64,000 bases of DNA from Gnetum montanum (GCA_015680685.1 MNCI01025456.1:1040106-1104105), one strand, 5' to 3'; positions 12,635 through 24,255 are shown, numbered from the stretch's first letter. A program made the numbers and translations. The notes: generated from the letters alone by a model not told the origin.

Positions 12635-13159
12635 ATCAGTTGGCTAGGTTATATAATAAAAGTCAACGTTTTTGATTAGCTTTGATATCTTAGCTTCGAT
12701 GTCCTAGCCCCAATAATAAGGCTTTAACAACAAGGCTTTGACAATAAGGCTTCGATAACAAGTCTCCAACAACAAGGCCCCAATCGACTAGGCCTCGTTG
12801 ACGCAACGCAAAAACCCTATATATACCATTGGACACTTTGAAATTTTTTGCCATTTGCTTGTAACACAGGGAGAGTTTTTGAAATTTTTCAGAGCCCAAA
12901 AACCTTCCAAAGCTCATAACTTCCCAACTATTTGTCCAAATCACTCCGTTTCTCGATCTTGCACTTACTGAAGGTAAGATCTTTATTGTGGGGGCTGCAA
13001 ACCTTAAGGTTTTTGATGAAAAATCGATGAAATCTTTTTGGTATTTTCTAACTCCCCCAAGGGTTAATAACCTTAGTCATATATAAATATCAACTTTTTC
13101 ACAAGTAAACCCTTTCAACAACCTTGTAAATGATTTATTAATGATAATACATAAATAAA
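12635..13159 (+). promoter_or_regulatory. U3-like internal promoter and spliced leader of an accessory ORF (Element 4)
   Basis: From 12635 to about 12815 the sequence follows the U3 of LTR-C (ttggctaggttat, agtcaacg, ttcgatgtcctagcc, repeated aaggct words, cctcgttgacgca). It leaves the LTR at a TATA box (12818-12825). What follows is not LTR but a leader shared with Element 1 near 17755-17900: a 'gagtttttgaaatttttcagagcc' type stretch ending in a donor at 12973|12974 (tgaag|gtaag). No accessory ORF follows because LTR-E begins at 13160. The homology to the LTR is visible by eye; the promoter role is inferred. Confidence 0.6.
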
Positions 13160-14124
13160 TGATGAGCAGTGAGGTACCCCCTATGCCCAACCATACAAAT
13201 CACAAGCGTTCACGCACGAGTTGGTTGAATTTTATGGATGGGATTAGTTGTGGCATCTAGATCGTTATGCCTTGATTGCAGTTCGCTATCTTTCCACATG
13301 GACTAGTGGTAGCTTTGTCACATATGGTTTAGTCCAAAGTGAGACATATGATAATTGATGTTGTTTCAACCTTATGTTACTCCTATCGATAATAGAAAAA
13401 TCAATTACTTAATCTAAGTAACAACATAAAGTAAAGTCTAAATTAGCTTACAAGCAATGAGTATCCATTCCCAGCTTGCCATACACATCCTAAACCCACA
13501 TATCCACTACTAGGATTACCGATTACCAAGCGCTATGCTACTGGGCAAACCAAGCAATAATGTTGTTGGGATTACCAAGCGAGTATGTGTTTACGCTTGA
13601 AACTAGTCGTACTCATTCTGCCAATTCATTAACATGTATGGAAATGTAAATATTAATTAAGTATATGGAATATAAATTGCATTAAAAGTAAATTTAATCT
13701 AAACCAAAGTACTATAATGAATAAGAATCAATTTCAATATTATTACCGTTCATGGAATGTGTTCAGGTACATTGCCACTTGAATAAGATGTTGTACAACT
13801 GACTCAGATTCACACTGCAGGCACTCACTAACTGTTCTCTAAGATTATGAAATAAAACTGCAAGAGTTTGGCTACTCTATTGACCAAAGAATTGCATAAA
13901 CATGATTGTGAGCACGTATTTATCGATTTTATTGCTAGGCTGCATTGATGAGATACGATGTGTCGACGAGGCTGCATTGAGGGTGCCTCGTCGACAAGGC
14001 CCAATTATCGGGGCCTTGTTGTCGAAGCCTTGTTGTTAGAGCTAGGACATCAAAGCTAAGATATCAAAGCCAATCCAAAAAGTTGACTTTTGATCAAATA
14101 ACCTAGCCAACTAATGACTCATCA
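13160..14124 (-). repeat. LTR-E of Element 4
   Basis: 965 bp, minus strand, closely similar to LTR-C but inverted. Its U3 end (ctaatgactcatca) abuts the duplicated target ccaaa. A TATA-like box (cgataaata in antisense) sits at the position matching that of LTR-C. Confidence 0.9.
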
Positions 14125-14129
14125 CCAAA

Positions 14130-14807
14130 GTACATGATTTCTATTGATTTTATATTTTATTTTATTTAGTCTAAGTGAAGAATAAAGAGAATTAATTAAT
14201 GATTAACTATTTAATTATCTAGTGACTTAATCTAACTATCCTAACATAAGCATCCAGGCCCACCTTCTATGTACATCTTGAACTCGTTATGAACATTACT
14301 AAATTACCAAGTGTTATGCTACTAGATGTACCAAGCGATAACACTACTAGGATTATCAAACATTAATAGTATGTTTGAGGTAGTTGTACTTATATGTAAT
14401 TATTAAGAATATTAATTAATTTAAGTTCATGAATATAAAATGCATAAGTATTAAAGTGCATAATAGAAACATTAAACTATTCTTAAGTGCTGCAAGGAAT
14501 TCCAAGAATCTTGTCTTTATTGTTGGCACATCAAAATGGTTAGGTACATTGATGTTCAAATAAGAAATCGTATAATCCTTGAAGTCCTATTGTTGGCACT
14601 CAAAAAATATTCTAACTCTAATGGAAAGAAACTACAAGAGTTTAGCTACACTACTAACTTAATGTGTCATAAATGTGATGGGTACGTGCATTTATATAGG
14701 CAAGATTAGCCATTATGTTAATAGGTTTGTGTCAATGCATTTAACCATGCATTGATGGGGCTACGTCAATGCATGCTTGACAACGTAGCCTATTGCATGA
14801 TTCATCA
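14130..14807 (-). repeat. Element 1 3' LTR, U3-side part
   Basis: Continues the LTR begun at 9877 and matches 41094-41790. The U3 has repeated 'catcaatgcat' words and a TATA box near 14690 (tatataaat in antisense). It ends in TTCATCA, directly next to a polypurine tract. Confidence 0.85.
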
Positions 14808-14838
14808 TACCCCCATAATTAAATGAAAACTCATCCTC
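14808..14838 (-). promoter_or_regulatory. Polypurine tract region of Element 1
   Basis: The antisense strand reads gaggatgagttttc...atgggggta directly before the LTR. The same arrangement precedes the Element 3 3' LTR (29605-29634), which supports its role as the plus-strand priming site. Confidence 0.75.
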
Positions 14839-15124
14839 AAGTGAACAAAAATGGGATCAAGCTTCTTACAAAATTGGGAAGATATGGAATTATTAACTGA
14901 TTGACTCAAAGTGCTAGATTGTACGGATTTATAAAATTTGAAAAAATGGATGTCTTGGATAATAAAATTGGACACCTTTACAAAAATGACCCATAGTAGT
15001 CCTCTAAATGTTGAAGACGAAAAGGAGATTAAATAGTACTAGGAGGTGGAGGCTCTTGAGATGTTGAAGGACCTTTTCCATACTTTGGTGCTCATGGTGG
15101 AGATGGCTGAGGCTAAGGCTATGG

Positions 15125-17524
15125 TTATGGCTGTCTTGCTGCTTTTGGTAGAAGGTGAAAGGCATCTAGTAATGTCTTCATCTTCTCCTCCTTACTCCAT
15201 GGGTTGTGCATAGTCCATGTAGCTTCACCATTGTGGGCTGGCACAAAGACATCCCATGGATAGGGCATTACTAGGAACAACTCCTTCACATTGACAAACC
15301 ATGCTATAAATTGTTTACATTCGATGTAGAACATCTTTACAAGGTTTTGCAATTCATGATAGTTGCTCATTCTTCTAGCCAAGTTTTCAGCAATCAATTG
15401 TTGGTGAGTAAATTAGCTTCTGAGAACTTCGAGGCCTTGTTTTTTTAGGTGGCAAAGTGCTCGAACCTCCTCCATCAATAGATTGCAGTTCTCTGCTATC
15501 AACCTTCTTAAGTCCATGTTTATCTTGGCAAGCTATTTCTACTACTATCTGACAAGTTCAATCATCTGGTCTTTTTTTGCTTCCCAACATTATGTAGGTG
15601 ATGGATGTCCTTGGTCAAGATCAAGTTCTCCTTGCAGACTTGCATCAAGTCCTTATTGGCGTTAATGATAAGAGCCTTTGATAAGGATGCATTAAAGATT
15701 GCTATCTCATTAGCGTTCTCAACCTCTTTTAATCAGTTCTGAAGTTGTACAAAAGCTTCATCCATCGTGATGGTCTAGCCAAGAATGGCAAGATTGGCCA
15801 AGCAGAGTCTTAGTTCCACAACCTTGGCAACCAACCTTTAATTCTTGTTGGTGGCTGCCTCAAGTTGGACATTGGATATGATGAGCTTCCCCTTTGTTTC
15901 AAGCATCTCTGACTGGGTTGTAGGTATTTCATTTGGGAGATTAAATATTTTCAAAAGTAGTTTTTCAGTTCCTACTAGTTAGTCCAACACTTCTTCGTGT
16001 TGGGTTGCACTTAGCCTCTTACTTGTTTCTCATGTAGAAGCCTGCACTGAGTGTAGCAACATCTGCCATGGCTACCATAGAAGTGTTCAATGCCTCTGCC
16101 ACCCTGTCAACGTCTACCTCCATCATTGTTTCATATTCTTAGTCCTACATCACCAGGATAGTAGCCCCCTTGCCCTCTTCCAAGCGCACCAAGAAGGTTG
16201 TGACATTTCCAAAAATTTTGGAAAACTCCTATTTTCTAGGGATGAACACTGTAACCTCTTGGGTTTTTGGGTTCAATCTTGCAGGCCCCTACATTCTTTG
16301 AGTGGAAAACAATGAGGTAGTCTCTTCTAGCCAGCTTATTATTTTGGTCACTTCATTAAGATGACTTAATGCTAGTTGGTAGACTGATGGTTTACCACCA
16401 CTTGGTTCTTTTTGTTGTTTCTACAAGAGTTGCTCACGAAGTTTTCTCATGCGTTTAATGGTTGCATGAGCCTTTGGCATAGTCTTTCTAGTGAGCGGTG
16501 GTGGTGGTGGTTGCTCCACCTCAAGCGGTTTTGTAGGTGCTTTGTCCTTCATCATCTCCTACCAAGAGGCAATCAGAGCATGACAAATGGTATTATTGGT
16601 GTACCAACCTATGCCTCCCCTTCGACAAATTTTTTTGATTAGGCATGGGAAGGGGAGTGTCTTCCTCCCTTGCTTATTCTCTTTGAATCGCTTGTCTATC
16701 TTTAGGAAGATAAGCTAAGGAAGGTTTATGGAAAATTTGTAGCTTATGGCGATGTAGACACAGGCAGAGAAAGCAGTCACCTTGCTAGGCCTCACCGTTG
16801 GGTTTAGGTGATATGCCACAATTTTAAAGTAAACTCTCTCTGCTTTGATTAGTTTGTTGTACTCTTTATAGCTTATCCCATAGCATCGTTTGATCCATTC
16901 TATTTTTGCCTCAGGATCTAATTGCATTGGGATCTCTCAATGTTGCCTTGGTATTACATAGTCCAAGGGTCTTTGCAATGGCCTCAATGGAGTAGGACAT
17001 ACTAATGTCTTTGATTTTGATAGTTGTGTTTGCCTATCAATTGTTCTAGAAAAGGTAAGTTTCCCCCATGTACCACCCCCCACTGGAAGTGAGGATGGGC
17101 CACATGGGGAACCCCTGCAATTAGGTCTTAACCTTGTTCGGTACTAGGTCTAGGAAGGGGCCAAAGTTGAGTTCCTGAAGAACTGAACTTTGGATTTCCT
17201 TGGAGTATATTTGCTCCAAGTAGGCCTTGGTCAAAGTGACCTCTATATTTGGTCTAGACCTTGGCACCTCATCTTGCCTTGATTGGCATGTTTCAGTAAT
17301 CGGAATCTACTGGACAGATTCCACTTCAAGTTCCTCTCAAAGAGGTCTTGTTGCGTGTATCTCTGCTTTGCCTTCTTAGGGTTGCTATGCTTGCTGGTTC
17401 TTTCTTCCTCTTGGCTACTTCTTCCTTGGTTGGGATGGTTCTTCACCTTGTGGTCCTTTCTTCCTCTTGGCTACTTCTTCCTTGGTTGGAATGGTCCTTC
17501 ACCTTGTGGTCCTTTTGGTGCCAT
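15125..17524 (-). pseudogene. Accessory ORF of Element 1 (putative plant transposon-protein domain plus coiled coil)
   Basis: The ATG at 17522-17524 follows a splice acceptor directly (tgtgatcgcag|ATG). The start MAPKGPQGEG matches the starts of the copies in Element 3 (MVPKCGQHEG) and Element 7 (MVPKGERKY). A conserved block follows at 16715-16927 (AERVYFKIVAYHLNP, ACVYIAISYKFSINLP) and aligns with ERVYFKIGTYYLFPT in Element 3. The fold-level pattern resembles the plant 'putative plant transposon protein' domain seen in Athila-type accessory ORFs. The C-terminal piece at 15125-15397 (WFVNVKELFLVMPYPWDV, ARRMSNYHELQNLVKMF) matches the end of the Element 3 copy. Many stops and some frameshifts break it. 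The function is unknown; it lies where Athila elements carry an env-like ORF, but I see no transmembrane segment. Confidence 0.65.
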
Positions 17525-17754
17525 CTGCGATCACAACATAACCTAGGATTAGTGTTTTATGTGTAACTATTAATACCTTTTCTCATTTGGGCAAGTTACA
17601 CTTAGGTTGTTTGTGATCATGGCAAATGGATTATCATATTATTATTTTATCTATTTAGCTACCCAAGTTTGTTGATGAGGTTGAACTTAGAAAAATGTCA
17701 AAAAAATTTCTATCATAAAACATAGGTTTGTTGCCCCCATAATGTAAAGCTTAC
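17525..17754 (-). other. Leader intron of the Element 1 accessory ORF
   Basis: In antisense the intron begins GTAAGC after TTGAAG and ends TGTGATCGCAG immediately before the ATG (230 bp). The donor word matches 12973|12974 in Element 4, and the acceptor matches 26681-26686 in Element 3. Splicing is inferred. Confidence 0.6.
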
Positions 17755-17990
17755 CTTCAATAGTTGAAGGGCCAAAGAACGAGTAAATTCAAACAAGCGG
17801 TTAGAAAGTTATGGCTCTAGGAAGGCTTTGGGCTCTAAAAATTGCAAAAACTCACTTAGCTTTATGAGGCCAATGTGGAAATTTGGCTAACTTTGGTCGT
17901 GTATTTATAGCATTTTTCCCATGCATTGATGGGGATGCATCGATGCTTTTGGCTATGTTGATGAGGATGTGTTGATGTAACTATAGGAAA
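17755..17990 (-). promoter_or_regulatory. Internal promoter and leader exon of the Element 1 accessory ORF
   Basis: The antisense TATA box tataaata is at 17902-17909. Upstream (17917-17986) are catcgatgcatcccc and catcaatgcatggg words like those in the U3 of this element's own LTR (near 14700-14800). Downstream is a leader exon of about 120 bases ending at the donor 17755|17754. Confidence 0.6.
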
Positions 17991-19382
17991 AAAATTTCAC
18001 ATATACAAAACTAAGTATAGAAAGAGAATTTTGCAATGAAAATGGAACCAAGAGGAATCCAAAAAAGCCTAAATTAAGGACAAAAAATTGAAGAGGGCTT
18101 GACATGCAGTTGGAATAGGAGAGTTTGTTGGAGTTGAATATCAAGGAGTGTAAAAACTAGATGTTTCATGGTGGAAAACAATGGGTTTAAGAGCAAAACA
18201 ACTAAGGGATAGGAAAACTAACTATCCAAGCCAAGGGGTATGCAAGTGGGTCCTCCCATAGCAGGCTCATGCCTGTAATGCCCTTGCATGCCTTCATACC
18301 AAGGAGTCCATGGGCCCCAAGGCTGATTAATGGCCATAGATTATTAAAAATTGAATCACCCAAGATACCACCAAAGAATGAAGACACATCCAAGTGAATG
18401 CATTGATTAAACATGAGAACAAGTAGTGAGATGGAAAATGGATTGAAGTGATGAGGAGAGGGAGGATGAAATGGAATTTCTTATGCTGGTCACATGAAGT
18501 CCTTGTGGAGTTTGTGATTAATGTAATCTTGGGAACATCACATCCTTAGTTGGAATCAATATCATCTACTTCCAGTGGCTTCGCATTGGCACATTAGATC
18601 ATTCAATCCCCTAGAGCTCATGGACATGACAAAAATCATCCACCATTCCAAAATAGAGGAGAAAAGAGAAGCAAGAAGTGAAGAGGGCCTTAGTTAGAGG
18701 GATGCCTTCAAGCATGGGTAACATGTCTTTCCAACCCCATAACCAGTGCTTGTAGCCCATTATTTTGTTTAAGGGATGTGCTTTGAATTCTCATATTTTT
18801 TAACATGGGAACCATACCATGTAAAGACATTACTTCCTATTATTGGTCGATGATAGAAATGGTAAGGAATCGATGAGAATACCCATAGAACTCCAAACAA
18901 TTGACAAGTACAAAACATGACAAATTCTCTTGAAGAAACATCCTTGCCAATTCCACTTGATTCATTCAAAGTCTAGGAGCACTAAGGTCACAAATTTGTT
19001 TAAAGTTGTTATTAGAAGGAACTTCCATGCTTCAAGAGCAATGAAAACACCATGGAGTTTTTGGTGGAATGGTAGATGTCGTGGGCTCATTGCCTAGTAC
19101 AATGTGAAAATCAATGAAACGATTAATCAATGTCAAGATTCAATGATGAAACCCAATCATTAAGCAATCATTTTAAGCAATGGAATTTATTAACCACCAT
19201 CTATCAGCAGTTGCACATGACACCAAAGTTCTGATGGAAATAAAGAAAAAGAAGACACATAAGAAAAGTTCACATAAGGAAAAATATAGAAAAAATTGTA
19301 AAATATTCAAGAAAATGGAAAATGTATAAAAAGTAGTGTAAAACAAAAAAGGTGAAAAACTGAGAAGCAACTTCGTAGGATG
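17991..19382 (-). other. Element 1 spacer between integrase and accessory promoter
   Basis: No coding is visible. The spacer is related to 30549-32245 in Element 2: the stretch ttcaagcatgggtaacatg...ccaaccccataacc occurs at about 18710 and 31468. It is A/T-rich near 19200-19370, like the matching spacer of Element 5. Confidence 0.7.
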
Positions 19383-20780
19383 TTAGTATGGATGGCCATC
19401 TCCCCCATGACTAAGTTTGAAGGGAGAGATTTGAAAGATTGAGTGTGCATTGTCATTAGTTGAGGCATTCTTTCCATTGGATGTTTTTGGTTCGAGGAAA
19501 GATTTAAGTTGTTGGATGTTGATAAAAAATCTCTTACTTGGACTATCAGGATGGTATATCATCATGGAACCAAATAGAAAAGTTTCATATATGATGTACG
19601 GATCCTCCAATAGTGTTTGAAATTTAGTACATTGAGGTACATGCATGGGGTTCTAGTAGAGCACCTTATCTCCTAGTTGAAACTTTACTTTCCTTATCTT
19701 AAGGTCACAACGTTGTTTGTTATGTGCCTTATGCACTTTATTCAATAACAAGGCTACTAATCTATTCTCGTTTAGCATGTTAAGATTTATTAGTCTTTCT
19801 CTTTGCGCTAGACTTAGGTCCAAGTTAAGGTCATAGGCTATTGAGAGTATACGAAGCTCAAATTGGATGGGAAGCATTAGAAGTTTCCCATACACTAACT
19901 CATAAGGAGAGTAACCAATAGGAAGTTTCTATGTTAAATGATAAGTCCAAAGAGCATCTTTGAGTTTATTGCTCCAATCCTTCCTATATTTACTAACTAT
20001 ACATGTTGGTATTTTGGTAATTTCCATGTTAGTAACCTCAGCTTAACCATTAGCTTGGGGATGGTAAGGGGTTGTTAGTTTATGTTCAACCCCCAAGCAT
20101 TGCATGAGTTTTTGAAAAGTGGCACTAGTGAAGTATGTTCCATTGTTTGAAATTAGTGTCATTGGCACACCAAATCTATTTACAACACTTTGTTGTACAA
20201 ACCATGCCACTGTAGAGGATGAACAGTCAATGACGGTAGTGACTTCAACCCATTTGGTACAGTAGTTAACAACCACAATGATGTAGGCCTTTCCATTTGA
20301 CATAGGATTGATGGGCCCCATGAAATCAATCCTCTAAAGATTAAATGGCTCCAATGGTTGGATCTACTGTTGCGGCCCTTCCATGTGTGTGGTCATCCCT
20401 CCATCATGTTGGCATTTGTCACAAGAATGAAAAAATTAATGGACATCCCTAAAGATTGTGGGCCAGTAATATCCTATCATGAGGATCTTAATGACCATCC
20501 TCATCCCAACATCCCATAAGGACCCTCGTGTGCTTCTTAAAGGACTCAAAGCTGGTCTACATTAGGAACACACCATTATACTAGGTCATTAGCATAACTC
20601 TTGTAGAGGTTGCTCTTGATCTCCATAAAGTGTTTGGCCTAATGAAGAAACTATTGTTTCTTCTTATGATCCCATTCCTACAACATCTCCTAAGTGAGTA
20701 GATAGGAGAGGATGTTGTTGTACCAATTTTTTTCTTTGAGTCTTTGAGGATTAAGAGCATTAGCAAAGAGGAGCTCATTA
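19383..20780 (-). pseudogene. Integrase and post-integrase coding of Element 1
   Basis: On the minus strand the core at 20043-20321 gives VVVNYCTKWVEVT (first Asp replaced by Asn), then LISNNGTYF (second Asp also replaced). A stop follows NG where the family has GQ, and AEVTN after it keeps the Glu. The C-terminal part is at 19653-19895, and a further conserved stretch follows at 19383-19646 (YHPDSPSKRFFINIQQL). That stretch is shared with Element 5 and marks the end of pol. With two active-site residues lost and several stops, this integrase would be inactive. Confidence 0.8.
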
Positions 20781-22109
20781 GGAAATTGATTAGACGGTGG
20801 TCTCTCTTTCTTATTGTCCCATCTCAATTAAGACAAGTGGTCAACCATCACATTCTCAGTCCCCTTTCTATCAAACATTGTTAAGTCAAACTCTTGGAGG
20901 ATCACCAGCCACCATATGACATGGGAGCTCACCATTGGCTTGTTCATCAAGAACTAGATGGAATAGTGATTGGTATAAATAAGAACATTGTACCCAAGCA
21001 CACCATGCCTAAATTTCTCTAGGACATACACCACTACCATAAGCTTCTTTTTAGTGGTGGTGTAGTTGAGTTGTGCACCCACAATGCTTTTGCTTGTATA
21101 GTAGATGTAACATGGACATTTTTGATCATTCATCTATGTAAGCATGGCACCAAAGACATAATTGGATGCATCTATCATAATGTGGAATGGCCTAGACTAG
21201 TTAAGCACTTGTAGAATTAGAGTTTTTAGAAGTTTCTGCTTCAATTGTTGTAATGCATTTTCACATTCCTTGGTCTAAACAAATGGTGCATCTTTCTTGG
21301 TAATCTTTACCAACAACTTGGTGATCTTTGAGAAGTTTTTAATGAAGTGCCTGTAATAACCAGTGTGGCCAAGGAATGACCTCATGTCCTTCACTATTTC
21401 TAGTTGTCTAGTTATTTTTTGGATGATCATTATTTTTTTAAGGTCTACCTCAATCTCTTTTTTTGAAATCCTATGCCCTAAAAGAATGCCCTCTTAGACC
21501 ATCAGGTGGCTCTTTTGCCAGTTGAGCCTCAAGTTTTTCTCCACATATTTTCTAAGCACTTGGTTGAGATAGTCCAAGGCTTGCTAATTTGTAGCTCCAT
21601 AGGTAGAGAAATCATTCATGAAGACTTCTACCCTTCTATCGATCTGCTATTGGAAGATGCTTAGAACCAAACATTAAAATGTGGTGGGAGCATTGCATAG
21701 GCCAAAAGGCATCTTTTTGTATGTGAAAGTCCCCCAAGGACTTGTGAATGTTATCTTAGCCTAGTCCTCTAGTGTAATCTGGATTTGGTTATAGCCACTA
21801 TAATCATCCAGAAAGTTGTAGTAACAATTCCCCGCAATAATATCTAGCACTTGGTCCACAAATGACAATGAAAAATGGTCTTTGTAAGTGGCCATATTCA
21901 ATAGCTGAAAGTCTATAAAGACTCTCCACTTTTCTCCTTCTTTAGCATAATAACTCGACCTTGAGGAGTTGTTCAATTTCCTCCTTGATGATTTGCTTAA
22001 TTTTTTGGTTCATGTGTCTTTGCAACTACCTCTTTGGTTTAATAAAGGAGTCTGTATAAATTCTATGCTAGCATATCCTAGGATTGATTCCGGTTAACTC
22101 ATGATATGA
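20781..22109 (-). pseudogene. RT and RNase H of Element 1
   Basis: The segment at 21761-21976 encodes the RT palm start (FIDFQLLNMATYKDHF, GYSGYNQI), with the motif A Asp kept (FLDDYSGY). The YxDD box near 21600-21650 reads FMND, so one catalytic Asp is Asn. RNase H-like sequence follows to about 20850. Words such as TYKDHFSLSFVDQVLD place it in the Athila lineage of Ty3/gypsy. It is broken by many stops and small indels. Confidence 0.75.
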
Positions 22110-22440
22110 CTAGGTAAAGGTTGTTTGCCATTTGTTCACAACTTCCACTAATTTCTTCTTCTGTGCAAGAGCAAGTGCGGCATTGATAATAACTAGCTTG
22201 TCATTATTTACGAAAGCATATTCCATTCTTACTAGTAGAGCCATTAGCTCAAGGAGATCTTGCTTAAAAGCTTCTAGGATCTCCAACTCTCTCCAATCGA
22301 TCTCCCTTTGTTCACACGAGAGTTGGTGATGTATTTGCTCCAACTTGTTCATATTATCAACATATGAACTTGTGAGGCTCTTAGCTAGTTCCATGCATAT
22401 CATCAATCTAGCCTCATTATCTATGGTTAGCCACTAGGTA
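22110..22440 (-). pseudogene. Protease-RT linker of Element 1 pol
   Basis: The open frame at 22110-22406 contains MEYAFVNNDKLVIINAALAL. This corresponds to the Athila pol stretch 'LKYAFLGENSxxPVIISSxL' ahead of RT. It is in the same orientation and order as the flanking pol domains. Confidence 0.65.
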
Positions 22441-23212
22441 CCCTCCTATTTAGTGACTACTACGTAGAGGCATCTTTGAATTTTTGCTATCTTTGCACAT
22501 TGATTGCATGCTTGAAGGGATGTACCTTTGATGGTTCATAGTCTCTACACACAATGACACCCTATGTCACTATACGTGATGCATGGAACTCTCTTCTTCT
22601 CGATCTTTCCAAATTTGATTTCCTTGCAAATTTGAAAAGAACTATCTCGAAATCCCAACTTGACATTGATGTTGCTTAGCCATGCCCTCCCCTTGATGAT
22701 AGGGAAGTTCCTTTGCAATTTTTCACATGGATCACCAAGAAATTGAAAGGATAGGACCACCCACAAACTATGGTCACAATGTCTTCCATTAATCCTAAAG
22801 GAAAAGTGATGGATTAGTCTACCAAATCTAATTTGATGTTGCTCTTTTTTAATGGAGGTAGGTTCTAGGCTTTGTACATTTCTTGTGAAATTAAGTTAAC
22901 TTTGGAGCCTAAATCCAAAAGAGCCTTACATGGTTCATTTATGGCAATCTGCAAGTAAATAAGAGGACTCCCAAGATCAGATCTCTTTTTGGGAAGATAG
23001 TTAGCCTTGATCCAATCTGTGACCATGTGGGTCATCATGACAATGTACAATTGGGGAGTGCTTTGATTTGAAGGTTGCTCGATGGAACTTTCAAAGGTTG
23101 ACATAGAAGGGTTGACAGCCATAATGTATAATTGGGAAGTGCTTTGATTTGAAGGTTGTTCGATGGAACTTTCAAAGGTTGACATAGTAGGATTAAAAAC
23201 CATAGTGTACAA
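22441..23212 (-). pseudogene. Protease region of Element 1
   Basis: The frame at 22865-23212 gives CKALLDLGSKVNLISQEMY, the retropepsin active-site region. The usual D-S/T-G is D-L-G here, so the enzyme is probably dead. Element 5 keeps D-S-G at the same place (ALPDSGSRVNLIS). The N-terminal part holds an in-frame 27-residue duplication. Confidence 0.75.
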
Positions 23213-23220
23213 TTAGGGAG
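23042..23220. repeat. 81-bp in-frame tandem duplication ahead of protease
   Basis: Anchors aatgtacaattgg, aatgtataattgg and agtgtacaattag start at 23042, 23123 and 23204, exactly 81 bp apart. This makes 2.2 copies, each encoding a repeat containing STFESSIEQPSNQST. Confidence 0.85.
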
Positions 23221-24255
23221 TGCTTTGGTCCTAAAAATGGCCTCTTGTAAGGCTTGGATTTAGGACCACTCAACTAAGGAGTTAGTTGTAAGTTTATTGC
23301 CCTCGTAGCATTTCTTTATTATGTTTAGGTAGGTATTTCACCCTACATGGATGGAGTAGGTGGCAGAGGAGTTGATGATGATGGTATAGGAGTGGATGGG
23401 TGTTGAAAAGGAAATGGGGAATCCCCTCTTAGAGAAGGTGCTCTATAGTATTCTGGAGGGTAGTGGTGGTGTGGGAAGGAAGTGTGACTGGAGGAGTCAC
23501 GTGAAGAGATTAGCTACTAAACATAGTATTCATAAGGATCAAGTTGGTGGTAAGAGTACTTCTGACTTAGAGGGGGCATCCCCCATGACTATGGATGTTA
23601 CCATTGCTAGTACTACTCTTGAGGGTTAGGCAATGCTCCACTCAAATAGTAAGTTTGTTGGTGGAATTACTGCTAATAGTTGTCTTGTGGATAAGACAAC
23701 TGCCTGGGTGCTTGCCATTTTGCCAATCTAGGATTTAGAGCGTACACCCCAGATTCTTGTAGATGTGATAATACAGGACAACATCCTTTGAGATATTCAT
23801 ATTAGTAAATGTCACATCCATCATCATCTATTTCTAAATCTACAACCTCCTCAATTGCTACAACTTTAACCTGATTTTTATGATATCTTTGTTTAGCATT
23901 CTTCTTCTTTCTTCTTTCATGATCACTTTCTCCTTGATCTCTACATTCCTCTATAATCTTTAAAGAAGTTTGAAACTTTTTATTTAAGGAGTTCCACACC
24001 TTATCAAACTTAGTTGATATTTTGGTAATAGATTTCTAGATCAATAAGGTTTTCCTCTACACCACTTTATCAAGTGGTGCCTCCTCCTCATTTTCATAGA
24101 AATGAACCTCCCTTTTGCAGATGGAGGAGTCTCTATTGTATTCTTCTATACATTCCCATTTATAGCTCTCCTTTCTTTTTGGTCACTTGCTCAATAAGCC
24201 TTTGAATCTAATGGGTCCTTAGCTTAAAAAGTATTCCTTGGGCATAGACCCCAAG
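23213..24255 (-). pseudogene. Gag C-terminal part of Element 1
   Basis: Near 24150-24250 the antisense reads QRLIEQVTKKKGEL, matching IQRLIVQVTKEEGEL of Element 2 gag. The frame at 23802-23999 holds a charged stretch (ERRKKKNAKQRYHKNQ) and then an acidic one. The upstream part of the same gag resumes at 39293 beyond the nested Element 2. Bases 24251-24255 (ccaag) are the left target duplication of Element 2. Confidence 0.7.

Larger units (their letters stand above)
10058..14124. mobile_element. Element 4: composite with two inverted LTRs nested in the Element 1 LTR
   Basis: A plus-strand LTR (10058-11015) and a minus-strand LTR (13160-14124) of the same subfamily face each other, with both U3 ends outward. 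The block is flanked by ccaag (10053-10057) and ccaaa (14125-14129), and the related LTR at 40914 shows the unoccupied site. Inside are two minus-strand pol fragments in the wrong order and a plus-strand internal-promoter segment. Neither inner LTR edge is followed by a primer-binding site or polypurine tract. This is not a normal integrant: it was inserted in this form or inverted afterwards. Confidence 0.7.

Noticed and set aside
14130-14807. Separate solo LTR
   Set aside because: It continues the sequence that stops at 10057, with a target duplication of the inserted composite between them, and is followed by a polypurine tract.
15125-17524. Envelope-like protein of an Athila element
   Set aside because: The position fits, but no signal peptide, transmembrane segment or cleavage site can be seen; the visible features are a transposon-protein-like domain and coiled coil.
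17283-17566. Plus-strand hydrophobic frames that look membrane-like
   Set aside because: They are antisense to the Lys/Pro-rich start of the Element 1 accessory ORF; the hydrophobic look is a complement effect.
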